Positions 1 through 11,879 of a stretch of DNA of 64,000 bases are shown piece by piece. The notes beneath the pieces are model-generated. The model ran no database searches. It was not told where the DNA came from and worked only from the letters and a program-made list of their open reading frames with translations. The translations under genes were made by a program, and so were the position numbers. This DNA is from Apricaphanius iberus (lineage: Eukaryota; Chordata; Actinopteri; Cyprinodontiformes; Aphaniidae), in NCBI GenBank assembly GCA_028564705.1, contig JAPXFQ010001003.1, positions 4,469,001-4,533,000 on the forward strand, written 5' to 3'. Positions within the stretch are counted from its first letter, which is position 1, and the number at the start of each line of letters is the position of its first letter.

Positions 1-778
1 AAAGATGAATGTAGTCTTTTTCCAAAGATTTGTCTTTTCAAGGGGGTGGGGGGTGGGGGGGTGTCGTCTTAAAATTGAGGTTGTCAAATATGCGGGACAA
101 TACAGTATTTTCTGTACCACTAGAAGTTACAGACCTCAGTCACATCTGTCTGTCTGTCTGTCTATGTGTGTGTTTTTTTGTTGTTGTTTTTTTTCTATAT
201 ATATGCAATTATGCAATTTAAGCCAGTAAATCCACTGAATTCACAAGTTTTTTTGGTTATGGCAAAAAAAGGAAACAGAATGCATTTACAGTGCTTGACT
301 GGTTTAGCTGAAGAATATTAGATTGTCCCTCTGCTTTGCATCTGTGCTGTACGGTGTGTCTAATTTATATTTGAGTTCAAGGGCTGAAAAAAAGCTTGAG
401 GCCAGTTTGAGTGTAATAAATAGACCACATGGAGGTTTGTAAGTAAATCTGCACCTCCTAATATAAATATAAATGAGGGACCCAAATGAATCCAGGTAAA
501 ACGTTTCAGTTTTGGATAAACAATTTTAAAATCCCCCGAAACACAGTGCAAGAATATTGATGAGTATACTAAATAAAAACGGTGTGCTATGGTCATGTAT
601 GCAATAACCAGTGAACTGTACTGAGTTTATGTATCACCTTTCCAGTCATATTGACTATTTATTTTCACAGCAACACCTCTTTTACCCTGTTGTACTTAAA
701 AACATGCATCCATTCATACACCAATATCCAGATCACTTGTTTTCATGTGATAATATGTCTTGTCCATGGGCACATACT
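1..778. other. No recognisable gene; AT-rich single-copy-looking DNA
   Basis: I see no conserved protein, RNA gene or complete repeat here. A G-rich run at about 41-61 and a short TCTG run followed by TG-rich sequence near 148-172 are simple sequence. The short ORFs are low-complexity or random. Confidence 0.5.
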
Positions 779-1254
779 CAGGGGTAACGGTACACCAAAA
801 TCACGGTTCGGTTAATTTTCAGTAAAGTAGAGGAAGAAAGTGAAAAAATTTGTATTTTAGTGTAATGACATTTAAGGAGGAATCCAAATGTTGTGCAAAC
901 ATTGACTCTCAATGAAACAAGCTAACATTAACCACAGATGCTGCCGTTGGAAGTGGATAACCAGTCTGGATGACAGCATGTTCTGTAGCACCAAGAAGCT
1001 GACGTGTTCCCAAAAGGGAGGCTTTCACGATAGAAAAAGACATTCCAGCTTCTACCCTCAATTAAAAGAGTCGCGGGCTATAACATCTGCATGTAGAAGG
1101 CTGTGCAGCGCTGTTTGTTTACAAAGATGCATCGGTTGCTGGCTAAAGTGCAAAGTGCACACAGAGTTTCAAAGTGGAAACGTGCACATGTGTACCGACC
1201 AAGTGGTCTGCACCAAGAAATTAAAAAACAAATAAGTGTACCATCACACCCCTA
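779..1254. mobile_element. hAT-like non-autonomous DNA element (MITE)
   Basis: The left edge begins CAGGGGTAACGGTACACC and the right edge, read on the minus strand, begins TTAGGGGTGTGATGGTACAC. They form imperfect terminal inverted repeats of about 20 bp around a 476-bp interior. The AGGGGTGTAACGGTACAC tip followed by CACGGTTCGG is common among fish hAT-type MITEs. The 107-residue ORF inside (912-1235) resembles no transposase I know and is probably fortuitous. I could not see a clean 8-bp target duplication, so the superfamily is an inference. Confidence 0.6.
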
Positions 1255-4200
1255 ACACGTAACATATGTCAGAGAAGAACTAGCAAATTTTCCAACAGAA
1301 ATACAGCATGTAGGTGTACAAAATTATTAAATGAAAAGATAATAACACATGGTTAATTGCTTACAAAAAATATGAGAATGGTGACATGCATCAATATCTG
1401 CAAGTCTTTGGAGGTATGTCTTTCCTGCTTTGCGCACATTGATGTTTAGTTTTCTGAATCTTTTTCTTGTACAAGCTTGCTGTGTCTCAAACATGACTTG
1501 AGGTGAGTAGCAAATAGGACTGCCTTTCCCCTTTCTTTCAACAATCTATTAGTTTTTCTTGAGGCCAGATTTGTTGACTACATGACTAATGGCTCACCTC
1601 TTGCCAGGTTGCAAAGCCAAAAACTTTCCAATTTTCTATAGAATTAATAAAATAAAGTGAGAACGAAAATGTATTTATCCCTTTTCTTCCACATTTAAAA
1701 GTTATGCACAACTTTTGGTTGGTCAGTTACATAAAATCCCTACATAGTAGGGTGTGTTTTACTAAACATATTAAGTGTGCATAAATAGTTTTGGCCATTC
1801 ACTGCAAAATATTTTTCATAGCTATTTTTAGAACATACGGCATGGTAAAAGTATTTGCCTATTGTGGAAGGTATGACATCGATTTTGTGAAAGCTCCCGC
1901 CTACATACAGTTGGGAAATTCTGGTCTTAGGCATTTTGGGTGACACAGCAATCTTGTGATGAATGGGCAGAAGTACCACAAGCTGCATCTTGGCAAGTGC
2001 TTCAAATGTCCCCCGCCTAATGACACTGCGAACAGCGCTGCGGCTGGATCATCCATCAGAGGTCCTACACCCACCACTGTTTATGATGAGATCACACCGC
2101 CTTTGAGAAATGCGGAACCTCACCTGTCCTTTATCCATCCTAAACCCATTCTCCCTTTTCTATTATCAGTGACCTGCTGCTGCCATCACACCATTTTTTT
2201 TCCCCTTTCTATTAGCACCCCTTACCACCATTCTTTGAGTAATTTGTAACACATTTTCACATTTTAAGTGAGAAATTAAATTGCTGAATTCAATACATGA
2301 ACTTGGGTGCCCTCACCATTAATTTTAGGTAAAATAAAAGTATCAGAATTACTTTTTCATCTTTATCCAGTTTCTGTTATAACACTTTAATAAAGATACA
2401 AATAAGTTGTAAAAAATGTTTTGTCAAAATGAATTTGTAATACAAGTGATCAGAAAATTTCAGGGGCTGTAAACAACCAGCAGATCAGGTCCTGCTTTAA
2501 TTAGAGGATAAAAACTCATGGGAGCACCTATTTGCCAGTAATCATCCACTAAAGCAAAGGAAAAGAGGGAAGGCCCGTTGATTAGCTAACTGTATTATAC
2601 ATTAACAGTCAAACAGCTACCTGCTGATGTACAGAAATAGTAAAGCATGGAAATCTATTCTATATAACTGAAACTCAGAGCAGTCTGGGTGTTTTTCACA
2701 GTAAAGGATTGAAATGCATTCTAAAACTGCTAGCAAGTGTTCTTTAAAAACAGCAGATCATGATCATACAACAAGTTAAGGGTACATAATTATATATATA
2801 AACCTTTAAAAATTTATTATTGGAGATTTCGGGGGGGCGGGGACTACAACGCTTTGAAAGGTTAAAAATCTCTCTTAGTTTTACAATTAAAGTAAACAAA
2901 GGCAGACAAGCCCACCATTTATGAATAAAAGCTTTTGATAACAGTCAAATCAATATTGGCTTAGCAGGTAAATCAAAAATCAGAAAAGTTTCATTGTAAA
3001 ACGTTGAGCAGATTTACAACATCTGGAAACTGCTGTAGTTCTTTCAGATCTTTATCTAAAATAATTTTAATGGTGTTTGGACAATTCAGGAATTACAAAG
3101 CATGTTTTTCTCTGAGCCTGGTGAGGCATTACCATGAAACAGCTTTTTACTCTGAGGGAAAGTCATTCTGTAATTTCAACATTTTTACAATTTAGGTCAT
3201 AATATTAATGATGTTGATATTTGTTAAAACTGATGTATTTAACACTGATGTTTTCATTGCATCTGTGTGTTAATATAAAAGCAGCAGCAGATTTTTTGTG
3301 AATAATTTTTCAGGTTTAGTATCACAAAAAGTAGCTGGAGGCACTCGTATTAGCATGCTAATATTACCTTTATCACTACTAACACTTACAGATATTAACT
3401 GCATTGGAAATTGCTTTTAAAAATCTGGAAAGGTTTTAGCATTCTTCAGCATCACAGTGATTCCAAGCATACGACCACTACTACTAGCTCATTGGATCCA
3501 GGGACTACTTCTCAGAGTAAGGTACACAAATGTTATTTGTAAAATTTCATCAGAAAAGGAGAAGAGTTGGAACATCATCACCACAGTGAAAGAAAATATG
3601 AATGGCAAAAATACCAGTCATCCTGGCCACTTGCCATCAATTCTGAGAGCCTATCAAATGACTTTAACAGCCAATAAAAGGTTTTACCTATAATTATTAA
3701 GAAAAAAAACAAATGATCTTTTACATGCCATTTTTTATCAAATGTTCCAAATAAAAATGGAAAATAAAACTTAATCAGTGATACCCTCACTGAGAATGCC
3801 TTGTCTTATTATCTTAAGATGCATATGTCTTATATAATAAAAACAGAAACTTTCAGTAACATGATGTAATTTATTCGTGTTGTCTGTATGAGGTGCCTCT
3901 ACCATGTCTCTTTCTTTGTCATGTACATTAAACAATATTCAGCTGCTGGTCGTGGCCTCTTGTCTGAAAAGCAACATTACGTAGAGAGGGAGAGCAGGAA
4001 AGGTACACAAACGTAGTCTAATTGTCCTGCCTTGCTCCATCGCTGAAGGTCAGAGCCATCCCTCACTGTCACTAGCAGCACCACCACGACAGGTAAGGCA
4101 CTGGTGATTGACATCCTATCAGCTGACTTTTTGCATGCGGTGATTAACCACTTTCACAAAAGCATATGCAAATGCAAATATACCGCTGTGTCGGCATGGT

Positions 4201-5390
4201 GTTACAGCAAGCCTGACAGCACTTGCAACTCTTGAGCACCCGTCGCCGTCTTTTCGAATAGGTTTACACACAAACTGGTGCACTCTCTCTGCTTCCAATA
4301 ACAGGTCTACCCTCACTGTCACTGTCTCCGCCACAGTGACTTGAAAATACACAGTTTCTTCCTGCCTCATATGAAAGATGTTCAGGTGCAAACCGGCATG
4401 TGTTTACCACCGCATCAAAATAGTACAACCTTGTCTGTGCAGATGTCTGTCCTTGTCTGTACAGATTGCATGAACATTTCTCTTTGTGGAGTCAACCTAC
4501 AATTGCTCTCTACAGTCTAATGCATGGCCGAGAACCACATTACAGTGAGAATTTGGATGGTGTTCATCATACATAGATGCAAAATGGATACAAAGTGGGC
4601 GTTCGAGGAAAAAGTGCTGGTAGACAATCAGAGTCCTTGACTTTAACAACAGCCTTGGTAGTTTCACTATGTCGTATAGAATAGTACAATCTATTGAGCT
4701 ACATTCACAGCACTTTATCTTTTTTTCTGCAGAGATGCTCTTTTCATGCTTAATTCTTAACTAACAGACTTTCACAATCCACTTTTTAAATTTATTCATA
4801 ACTAATTCAAAAACAAGCTGAGACAAGGAAAATTTGAATTAAAACATGGCAAAAAAGAGAAAATAGAAGAACCAATCACAAATAAGGTAAATTTCCTCTG
4901 AAATAAAATGTTTTGTTGAAGTTAAAGGTTTATTTAAAGCGTGTCTGACTTCCATATCGTAACCTTAGCCGAAGTGTAAGGAAAATAAAAACTCTTTTTT
5001 TAGTTTCTTTATAAAAATCTGAAAATTGTGGCTTGCATTTGGACTTGGAACGACTGAGTCAAGTTTCTTCTAGTTTGTAGAATAACCAGCAGTTCCAGAT
5101 AAAACACTACAGTTATTATTTTTGAACAATTGAGCTTTTATATAAATTCTTAATTTAATATATGTCTGATCTTTTACTGGGCCATTCTAACACATAAAAA
5201 AACAAGATCTGAAAAAATACTTGGTAGCTCTACAAGTTTATTTGATTAGGCCCATTGTATCTAGACTTTCCAGGCATAAATAAGTTAATGGTCAAATTGA
5301 AATAATTTATTTACAACATAAGTGTAACAATCTTGATTAAATAAATAACAAAAAGGATTAGCCACAGAGGGTAGCTGCCATCTAGTGATT
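1255..5390. other. Long stretch without recognisable genes
   Basis: About 4 kb of AT-rich DNA with many homopolymer A/T runs. No ORF here resembles a known protein. A more GC-balanced segment at 4010-4400 stands out. It holds two overlapping octamers (annotated separately) and a good donor-like ACAG/GTAAGG at about 4089-4098, but I see no exon around it. Confidence 0.5.
4166..4179 (+). promoter_or_regulatory. Two overlapping octamer (POU) motifs
   Basis: ATGCAAATGCAAAT contains the octamer ATGCAAAT at 4166-4173 and again at 4172-4179, sharing two bases. The octamer is the established binding site of POU-domain factors such as Oct-1. The surrounding sequence (4010-4400) is less AT-rich than its neighbourhood and contains no recognised repeat, which would suit a regulatory element. 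Function is inferred from motif content only. Confidence 0.3.
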
Positions 5391-6037
5391 TATGGGGTTA
5401 GAATGATATCAGCTTTGATGAAACTGAAAAGAAATATTGGCACTGAAAAAAAAATGGCATTGGAAAATATAATTGTAACAGAAAATGTTATGAATCTTAA
5501 AAAAATGTTGCAAACATTTCTGTACTGAATTGAAACAAATGTTGAAAGTGAAAAAAAAATGAAATGAAAAAAAAAGCATGTAAAAAAAAAAATGTAACCC
5601 TATAATTTGGAACTAAAGACATATAAAATAACTACAGGTCACTTTAATTTGCTGGATTAGAGAGCGGGTATAAAACGTCCGGACACAATGACAGCTGAAA
5701 TCAAGTACACGGCTCTGAAGCCCTGCCCCTCATGCATGTGCAGAACGTGAAATGAGTATCAGCTCCATGAAGCTGAAAAGCAGCAGCACTGAAAAAAGAT
5801 TGGCATTGAAAAGCCTGAGTGAGTAAATTGTTTTAATACATATATTTTGATTTAATAGATTTTTTTTTCTCATTTTCAATTTTGGTTTCAATTTCAATAC
5901 AGACATTTTACTACATTTATTTCAGATTCAATATTAAGATTTTCAGTTACAATTATATTTTTAAATGCCAATTTTTATTTTCTGTGCCAATATTTATTTT
6001 CAGTTTCATCCTAAGGTAACATCATTCTGACCCCATA
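5391..6037. mobile_element. Long-TIR MITE, about 650 bp
   Basis: The first ~190 bp (from TATGGGGTTAGAATGAT) are an inverted copy of the last ~190 bp, which on the minus strand begin TATGGGGTCAGAATGAT. The arms stay aligned through shared stretches such as GATGAAACTGAAAA, AATATTGGCAC and AAATATAATTGTAACTGAAAA-like sequence. The unpaired centre (about 5590-5840) has no transposase. This is the layout of a non-autonomous DNA transposon with long TIRs. The superfamily is unclear because I see no unambiguous target duplication; GTGA occurs just outside both ends. Confidence 0.7.
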
Positions 6038-7990
6038 GTGACTCTTTTTAGTTACTGCAGCACAACAGCTCTTAAATAAAGGAGACGGCTCCGGATAGCT
6101 CAGAGGACCAAGCAAATGTGAGGCAAACAGTGGTCCTACTGTGTACAACGCAAATGTCGACTTAACTCACTAGGAACTTAAAATGTCCTCACTGGTGATT
6201 TGAGAGTACAAGGAGCGGCTTTAGCCGCTGCTTCTTTCTTATTCTGTCCTAGCCATGGTTTAAATGTAGCTTAGCTAATAGCTACTAGGTGGGATTAGCT
6301 AATGTGATCTGTTCACAGGTGGTGCTCTTATGGTTATACAGCAGTTAACCAGGTGTTGTCAGTTGGATGAGAACTGATAGGAGTTACTTGTTAAGGGAAA
6401 TGCAATGTGTGGTTTCTTGTGATGAGGAAATCTGAGTAAATAGACGGTTGCAAACTAACTGTTGCTACAAAATTCGAGTGGGACGCTAGTCAATCTACAG
6501 TATATAAACCGGCAGGTGGTGATCGCGATCCTCTTTTGGATTTTGATGCACAAGGTTGTGACGTCATTTCGATCACTTTCAATAAAAAATTGAAATTGAC
6601 ACCCCTGGTTCATATGGAGATTAACTAACACAAATGTTGCCTCTTTACTGTTTATGTGATTTCAGAAATCAGTAGATTGCACTGGATTTTATTTGGTGTA
6701 TCAGAATAGATAGTGTTAATATCAACTGTCAAAAAACCTTAAATGTGAAACCTCACATTTATTGTAGCCTAGATAAGAAACTACAACATCTGTCAATGTT
6801 AATACATTAAGTAAATCATTTAAGCATTTTTCATGAGATATTTTAATCCCAGAAGGCTCATAATGTTATCCAGCACCTACAAAAGCAACAACCCCCCCCC
6901 CAAAAAAAAAAAAAACAGGCAAGTGTCCTCTAGCACCATTAGTTCAGCCTGTCCATTCTTTCCCGCTGCATCAGTCTTCTCTTATGATGCAGATCAGAGC
7001 CAAAGACAGTCCTATGATCCATTGTCCTGACAAGAAGAGTGCTCTCATTGTGTAAAACAGCAGAAAGGATTTGGCCAAGATGGCCAAGTGGGATGAAAAG
7101 ACAGACTCAGGTTTTTCAAAAACAAATCACCAAAAGGATCTTCCTTCTGCCATTTACCACACAGATGGGGCAAAAATGAATGAAGCCTCATCTTCCTTTT
7201 TTGTGCCCTCCCTCCACCAGCTCCATTTCTTTCCTTTTGTTTGCTTTTATAATTTTGCTCCCTTTTGTGATCAAATTTTCAGACTGTGTTCTTACTCATT
7301 AAATTAGAAGAAACAGTGGCAGTGATAAAGATCTGTAGGAGTACAAAACACAAACATTTACCTTACACTTCTCTAAATCTAAAATGTTTTTGTTTAAGGG
7401 CAAATAAATATTCCCATGCTGATATTTGAGAGTGTGTTTACATCAGATTACAGACATAAAGAACAGAGAATGCTTCAAAATCATCACTGTGAAAGTGCTG
7501 GGTTTCTTAAAAAGCTGTACTTGATGATGAAATTAAATGTTACAACCACAAACGAAAAGTACTGCATACAGTAGCAGTAAACTGGAAGAGAATTCTTAAA
7601 AAACTAATACATCCCACATGCATTTGCATTCAGCCACCTGAGAACATGCTTTGTAGAACTGCTTTTTGTTGGTACTACTCCAAGTCCTTTGAGCTATGTC
7701 TCCATCAGATTTGCACTTCTTGACAGTGTCAATTTAGTTATTTTTTGATAGATAGTTCATGCTTATTCAGATTGGACGAAGAGCATCTGCGAAGATCAAA
7801 GTTTTACCACAGACTCAGTTAAATTTATTTGGTCATTCAAAAACATGAATATGCTCTTATTGTATAGACAAACCCTCCAATATCTTGATTGAATATGAAG
7901 AGGATGACAGCTGCAAACCAAACTATGAAAAATGTATAACTTAAACCTGCTTTAAACACTCTGTATATACACTGAATAAAAATGTAAACA
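6038..7990. other. No recognisable gene; possible MITE remnants
   Basis: The part near 6480-6610 ends in a minus-strand CCAGGGGTGTCAATTTC, resembling a hAT-type MITE tip. It contains a perfect CRE palindrome (TGACGTCA, 6559-6566) and a TATATAAA about 50 bp upstream. Runs of C and A at about 6891-6916 are simple sequence. Nothing else is recognisable. Confidence 0.35.
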
Positions 7991-7994
7991 TAAT

Positions 7995-8172
7995 ACTTTT
8001 GGACATCCATGCACATTACATGTAAAGCCCATGGGATAACTGGTAAGCCACATGTGAAACATGTTATTTTCCACATGAAATATATATGTGTGAAACCCAT
8101 GTATAACCAAACATGTGAAGTCCACATGTGGTTTACCATGTACCGCATCCCATGTGAAGAACATGTTCAACC

Positions 8173-8176
<4 letters not shown>
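7995..8176 (-). repeat. CATGTG-rich dispersed repeat, copy 1
   Basis: A dense series of ACATGT/CATGTG words. Read on the minus strand it aligns with 20584-20840 on the plus strand: both contain GTTCTTCA(C/T)ATGGGA, ACTTCA(C/T)ATGTTT, TACATGGGTTTC, TTTCATGTGGAAAATAAC and a TTATCCC segment in the same order. The two copies are therefore one dispersed family in opposite orientation, not chance low complexity. This copy lacks about 100 bp present in the other. It abuts a TG microsatellite. Confidence 0.65.
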
Positions 8177-8222
<46 letters not shown>

Positions 8223-8231
8223 GTGTCTGTG
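8174..8231. repeat. (TG)n microsatellite
   Basis: Nearly pure TG dinucleotide for about 58 bp with single substitutions near the right end. The valine/cysteine and histidine/threonine ORFs across it are artefacts of the repeat. Confidence 0.95.
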
Positions 8232-8439
8232 TATAAAGTCAAGGGAGTGACATGGTATGCATTATTTAAATAGAAGTAGAAGAGTTAAATCCACATAGCA
8301 TCAATTTTTAAACCCCCTATAACTATAAAATAACCACCAAAGTGAGGTGACTGCTAAATGAATGTTTCTTTGTGAAATGCAGCAAAACCTCATTTTAATT
8401 AATAGAAAATGTTTTAAGGGTAACCTTGGTGTGTGGCAT

Positions 8440-8620
8440 TTAATAATAATGCAGCTTATCATGAGAGAGACTGGTACGGATCTGAGGCCTATGGTCTCAC
8501 ACAGCTCAAGGTCATTAGTGCTAATGCCAAGGTTTTTGCCATCTGCTGAGATTGTTTACACTTGCCTTGATAATTAGCTCCTAATTAGAAGTGGATGGCG
8601 GGGAGTATAGGCTCTGTCAG
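8440..8620. promoter_or_regulatory. Candidate cis-regulatory cluster
   Basis: A balanced-composition segment holding several textbook binding words close together: an extended nuclear-receptor half-site TCAAGGTCA (8506-8514, ERR/SF-1 type), a forkhead-like TGTTTAC (about 8553-8559), and two homeodomain TAATTAG sites (8571-8577, 8582-8588) exactly 11 bp apart, one helical turn. No repeat signature is visible. The enhancer role is an inference from clustering. Confidence 0.3.
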
Positions 8621-8699
8621 TGTGTGTATAAGTAAGTGTGCATATGTTTGTGTGTTTAAGAGATGGCATGTGTTCTTCATTTCAATAACTTATCGAAAA

Positions 8700-10231
8700 G
8701 GTAGGTGATTAAATAAATTACAAGTTTGCAGTTAATAAATGGAGAGGGAGTGAATTTGTACAGTGGAAAAAGTAATAGAATATTTCATGGGACTTTCATG
8801 TGATTGAAGCAGAATATCATCAGGGACGTACTAATCAAACAAAAGATACATTCATTAAAACAGCCCTGCAAATTCTTAAACATCTAATGGTGTTCTGCAT
8901 GAGGATCAGAAAGCTTAACTAAAACATGACGCAAATTAGTAAAATGTTTACACAGTTTATGATATTCACTTTTGTGTGGCACACCTGAAATAATTAAAAA
9001 TGTGTTATGAAAGGTAAATTGGGGAACAAAAATTAAAAGTTAGCTAAAGAATGATTATGAGTAAAAAACACTACATTTCACATTACATCTGCTTGACAAC
9101 AGTATTTCTAAAACATACAGTGAAAAAAATATCAGTAGAAGATTATGTTTTTTCAAACCTAGTTTTAAATCTAATGGAGTGTAAATTATTAGCAGTGAGG
9201 TGAACTCCAGATTGAGTAAAAACACCTACTGGCGCAATGTACACCAAAGGACCAACCACAAGGTGTTTAAACATTTTCTAACAAATTTTCTGAGTTTTCA
9301 TTTGGGATAAATAAATATTGGATAAGCAGATAACTGAACGATGGATGGATGGCTGGATGCATGAATGGATGAAGAAGAACAGACATTTGAACAGATTGAT
9401 AAAGAATGAATTCTGGGTCCGAGAGACATAATGCATTAAACATAGAGTATTTGGATGAATTAATGAATGGACAAACAAAACTATGTGCTGGTAAATAAAT
9501 ACATAGTTGGAGAAAATGATGAGTAAATTACATACAAATGAAAAAAAAACAAAAAAAATGATGGGCATGTGAATAGAAGGTGGGATGATGAGAAAATGAA
9601 AGAAGCGGTTGAATATCATTTACAACCAAAAAGATGGAAAACAAAGTGTAGAAATACAATTCCTTTTCAATGATTTACTTTTTATTCTTTAGTCATCAAA
9701 ACCAAGGAACTATGCTGATCAAATTTCACACTTTTCCAGCCTGTGTAGAAACCTTGAAACAATTCACACTTGCAATGCTAATATCGTATTGACATAGTAG
9801 CATCATCAATTTCAGAGCCTCCCTTACCCGCGAATGCTATTATCCAACATGCCCAACAGGTTCTAAACAAAAAATACAAAAAACAGATTCTAATCAGACA
9901 TTTCCACAATGTTAGCTTTAGTGAGAATTAATCTGCCTTAGATATAATTTAAGTCAATTATTAAACATGTAAACATTTGCAGTTTTTTGCAATCCTTTCT
10001 ACATAGCACAAAGCCTCTAGATAAAATTATAGAGAAAAGAAAGGAGGAGGGGAAAAGCAACAGCTAAAGCAAGATGAACTTCGGTGAAGTGCAATTACCA
10101 CCACTCAGCCCACAGCAGGTCTCTTCACTCCAGGAGAGGCATTTTTCTGCTGGGGTAGGTGGCCTTGTTTTGGTGACCCGCTTGTTTGAAGTTGTTGCAC
10201 TGCATTCTTAAACCTTTCCAATGTTGCTTTG
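8700..10231. other. No recognisable gene
   Basis: AT-rich DNA. A degenerate tetranucleotide tract of GGATGGAT-like units lies at about 9338-9375 with scattered related words to 9600; it may be the decayed tail of a retroposon. The long minus-strand ORF across it is a product of that simple sequence. Confidence 0.45.
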
Positions 10232-10885
10232 TATAGTGCCTTTCAAAAATATTCATACCTATGGATTGTTTTTTTCAGTTTGCCACATCAAAACCACAAG
10301 CTTTAATGTCTTATATGGAAAATGTATGTTGTGAAACAACACAAAATAAAGAATAATTTTAAACCAGAATAATACATATTGCATCCTTTCCTAAAAGAAA
10401 AAAACTGAAAAAATGGCAACTTATAGTAGTCACGTTTTTACAACACACATGTCCACATATAATCAGAATTTTGCTTGATTAAATATACAGCTGTTATAAG
10501 AAAGCCTCAACATCATGAAGACCAAAGGACGCAGATGACAGGTCATGAATAAAGTGGTAAAGCTTAAAGCAGGGTTAGTTTATGATAATACAGAAAGAAG
10601 CCATTCAAAATTGAAGACATATCATGGTTTATTCCATTATTGATAAAAAGGAAACCATTTCATGAGTGCAAATCTACCAAGACATCAGGGTCACTTCAAG
10701 TGACAGGCTGGCCAGGATTGGATTATTTGAAGAAGCAGCAATGAGGCCCTCACTTACTCTGGATGAGCTGCAGAGATCCATATCTCAGGTGGGACAAGTC
10801 AAAAGAACAGCTATTTGTCACATGCTTTACAAATCTGGCCTATATAGAACAATTGCAAGAGGAAACCACTTGTAGATGAAAGACT
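10232..10885 (+). mobile_element. Tc1/mariner element, 3'-truncated
   Basis: Begins at a TA with TATAGTGCCTTTCAAAAATATTCATACC, a close match to the TATAGTGCCTTGC(A/G)AAAGTATTC terminus of a very common fish Tc1 family. About 430 bp later come degenerate transposase N-terminal sequences (helix-turn-helix region). The DNA around 10760-10865 (CTGCAGAGATCCA, AGGTGGGA, ACAAATCTGGCCTATATAGAA) matches the conserved nucleotides of that family. No catalytic DDE region or right inverted repeat follows, so the element is internally deleted or truncated and cannot be autonomous. Confidence 0.75.
10666..10875 (+). pseudogene. Tc1 transposase N-terminal remnant
   Basis: A 69-residue open stretch containing LTLDELQRSIS..GQ and LYKSGLYRTIAR. 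It corresponds to the second helix-turn-helix of Tc1 transposases, where residues like L(H/Y)KSGLYGR(V/I)AR precede the linker to the catalytic domain. The first helix-turn-helix is only partly recognisable upstream, and the DDE catalytic core is missing. The track start is probably not a true start. It is a dead fragment of the surrounding element. Confidence 0.7.
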
Positions 10886-11129
10886 AAAATAATCACTGTG
10901 CATTTCTGGAAAATTAATGTGTAGCCTACTTTGGTAAACAGAGTTTGAATAAATAAAATGTGAGTTGCAGTATGAATACATTACAAGTGACAGGGTTAAG
11001 TTTGAATGAGGGCTTCTGTAATTGTATTTTTGCTCCAACAACAAAGGTTTGGACAATGGCAGCGTTACATGTCGATATTTCATATCAGTAATTACATGAT
11101 CTGTTAATCTGTTTGTAGCCACATCTTAA

Positions 11130-11677
11130 GGCCACGTCCACACTAAGCCGAGTAAAGCCTTAAACGTATAATTATTTACTCTACACCCCCCTATCGTCCA
11201 CACTAACCCGGCGTCGTTTAAGGTCTGTGGCCGGATAACTATTAGCCGGGTAAGAGAGCCGTGTAAATCTTAATTCAACGGCTAAACGAGCCAGTGTGGA
11301 CAGCTTCCCCGGATAATGAAAGGAAGTGGCGTCAATGAATGCTGCGTCAATAACAATACGACACTACAGACAAAGACAACAGCAAAAACTCTCTCTTCTT
11401 CTGAGCAGCTATTGTTCTCTTCGGTTAACGGGACAAGCAGATATGTACTGTGCTGTAGAGCTTCTTGTATATTATGTAGGCGCTGGCGTCATGTAGATTA
11501 TACGCTTTTTTCTTGCGTCTCTTCGCGCATGCCCAGTATTTGCACAGGTCGGTATGGGATTGCGCAATCATGGGACCTTAAACGGACCTTAAACGGGGCG
11601 TAAATACTCGTGTTGAGTGGATAACATTAGGCGTCTAACTCCCCGTATAACCTTATCGGCTTAGTGTGGACGTAGCC
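11130..11677. mobile_element. PIF/Harbinger-like MITE with TAA duplication
   Basis: The left tip GGCCACGTCCACACTAAGCC and the right tip, minus strand, GGCTACGTCCACACTAAGCC differ at one position in 20. The element is flanked on both sides by TAA (11127-11129 and 11678-11680). A 3-bp TWA duplication is characteristic of PIF/Harbinger transposons. The interior is GC-richer than its flanks and has a short direct repeat GACCTTAAACG near 11575. The plus-strand ORF inside does not resemble a transposase. Confidence 0.7.
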
Positions 11678-11742
11678 TAAGTCTCACAGCACAATTCTCT
11701 AAAATTGTTAAAACTATGAAGACACATAACTATTTCCTTCCA

Positions 11743-11875
11743 TCCATCCATCCTCTAAACCACTGAATCCTCAAGGGGTCGGGGCGGGGCTGGCGTTTAT
11801 TTCCAGTTGTCAACGGGCAATAGACGGAGTGCACCCTGGACAGGTCGCCAGTCTATCGCAGGATAACTATTTCCT
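11743..11875 (-). repeat. SINE/LINE 3' tail fragment
   Basis: Starts with CCATCCATCCATCCTCTAAA and continues with GGGGTCGGGGCGGGGCTGG and CACCCTGGACAGGTCGCCAG. On the minus strand this is the 3' part of a common fish tRNA-derived SINE ending in (GGAT)n. It is related to the complete SINE at 54.66-55.02 kb, which carries the matching GACTGGCGACCTGT segment. The 5' tRNA-like part is absent. Confidence 0.65.
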
Positions 11876-11879
11876 TAAG

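Noticed and set aside
7952..8242. ORFs across the CATGTG repeat and TG tract as proteins
   Set aside because: Residue repeats (His/Thr, Val/Cys) come directly from the dinucleotide tract; similarity to the 20.6-kb ORF reflects a shared DNA repeat.
9278..9619. 113-codon minus-strand ORF
   Set aside because: Produced by degenerate GGAT/GAAT simple sequence.
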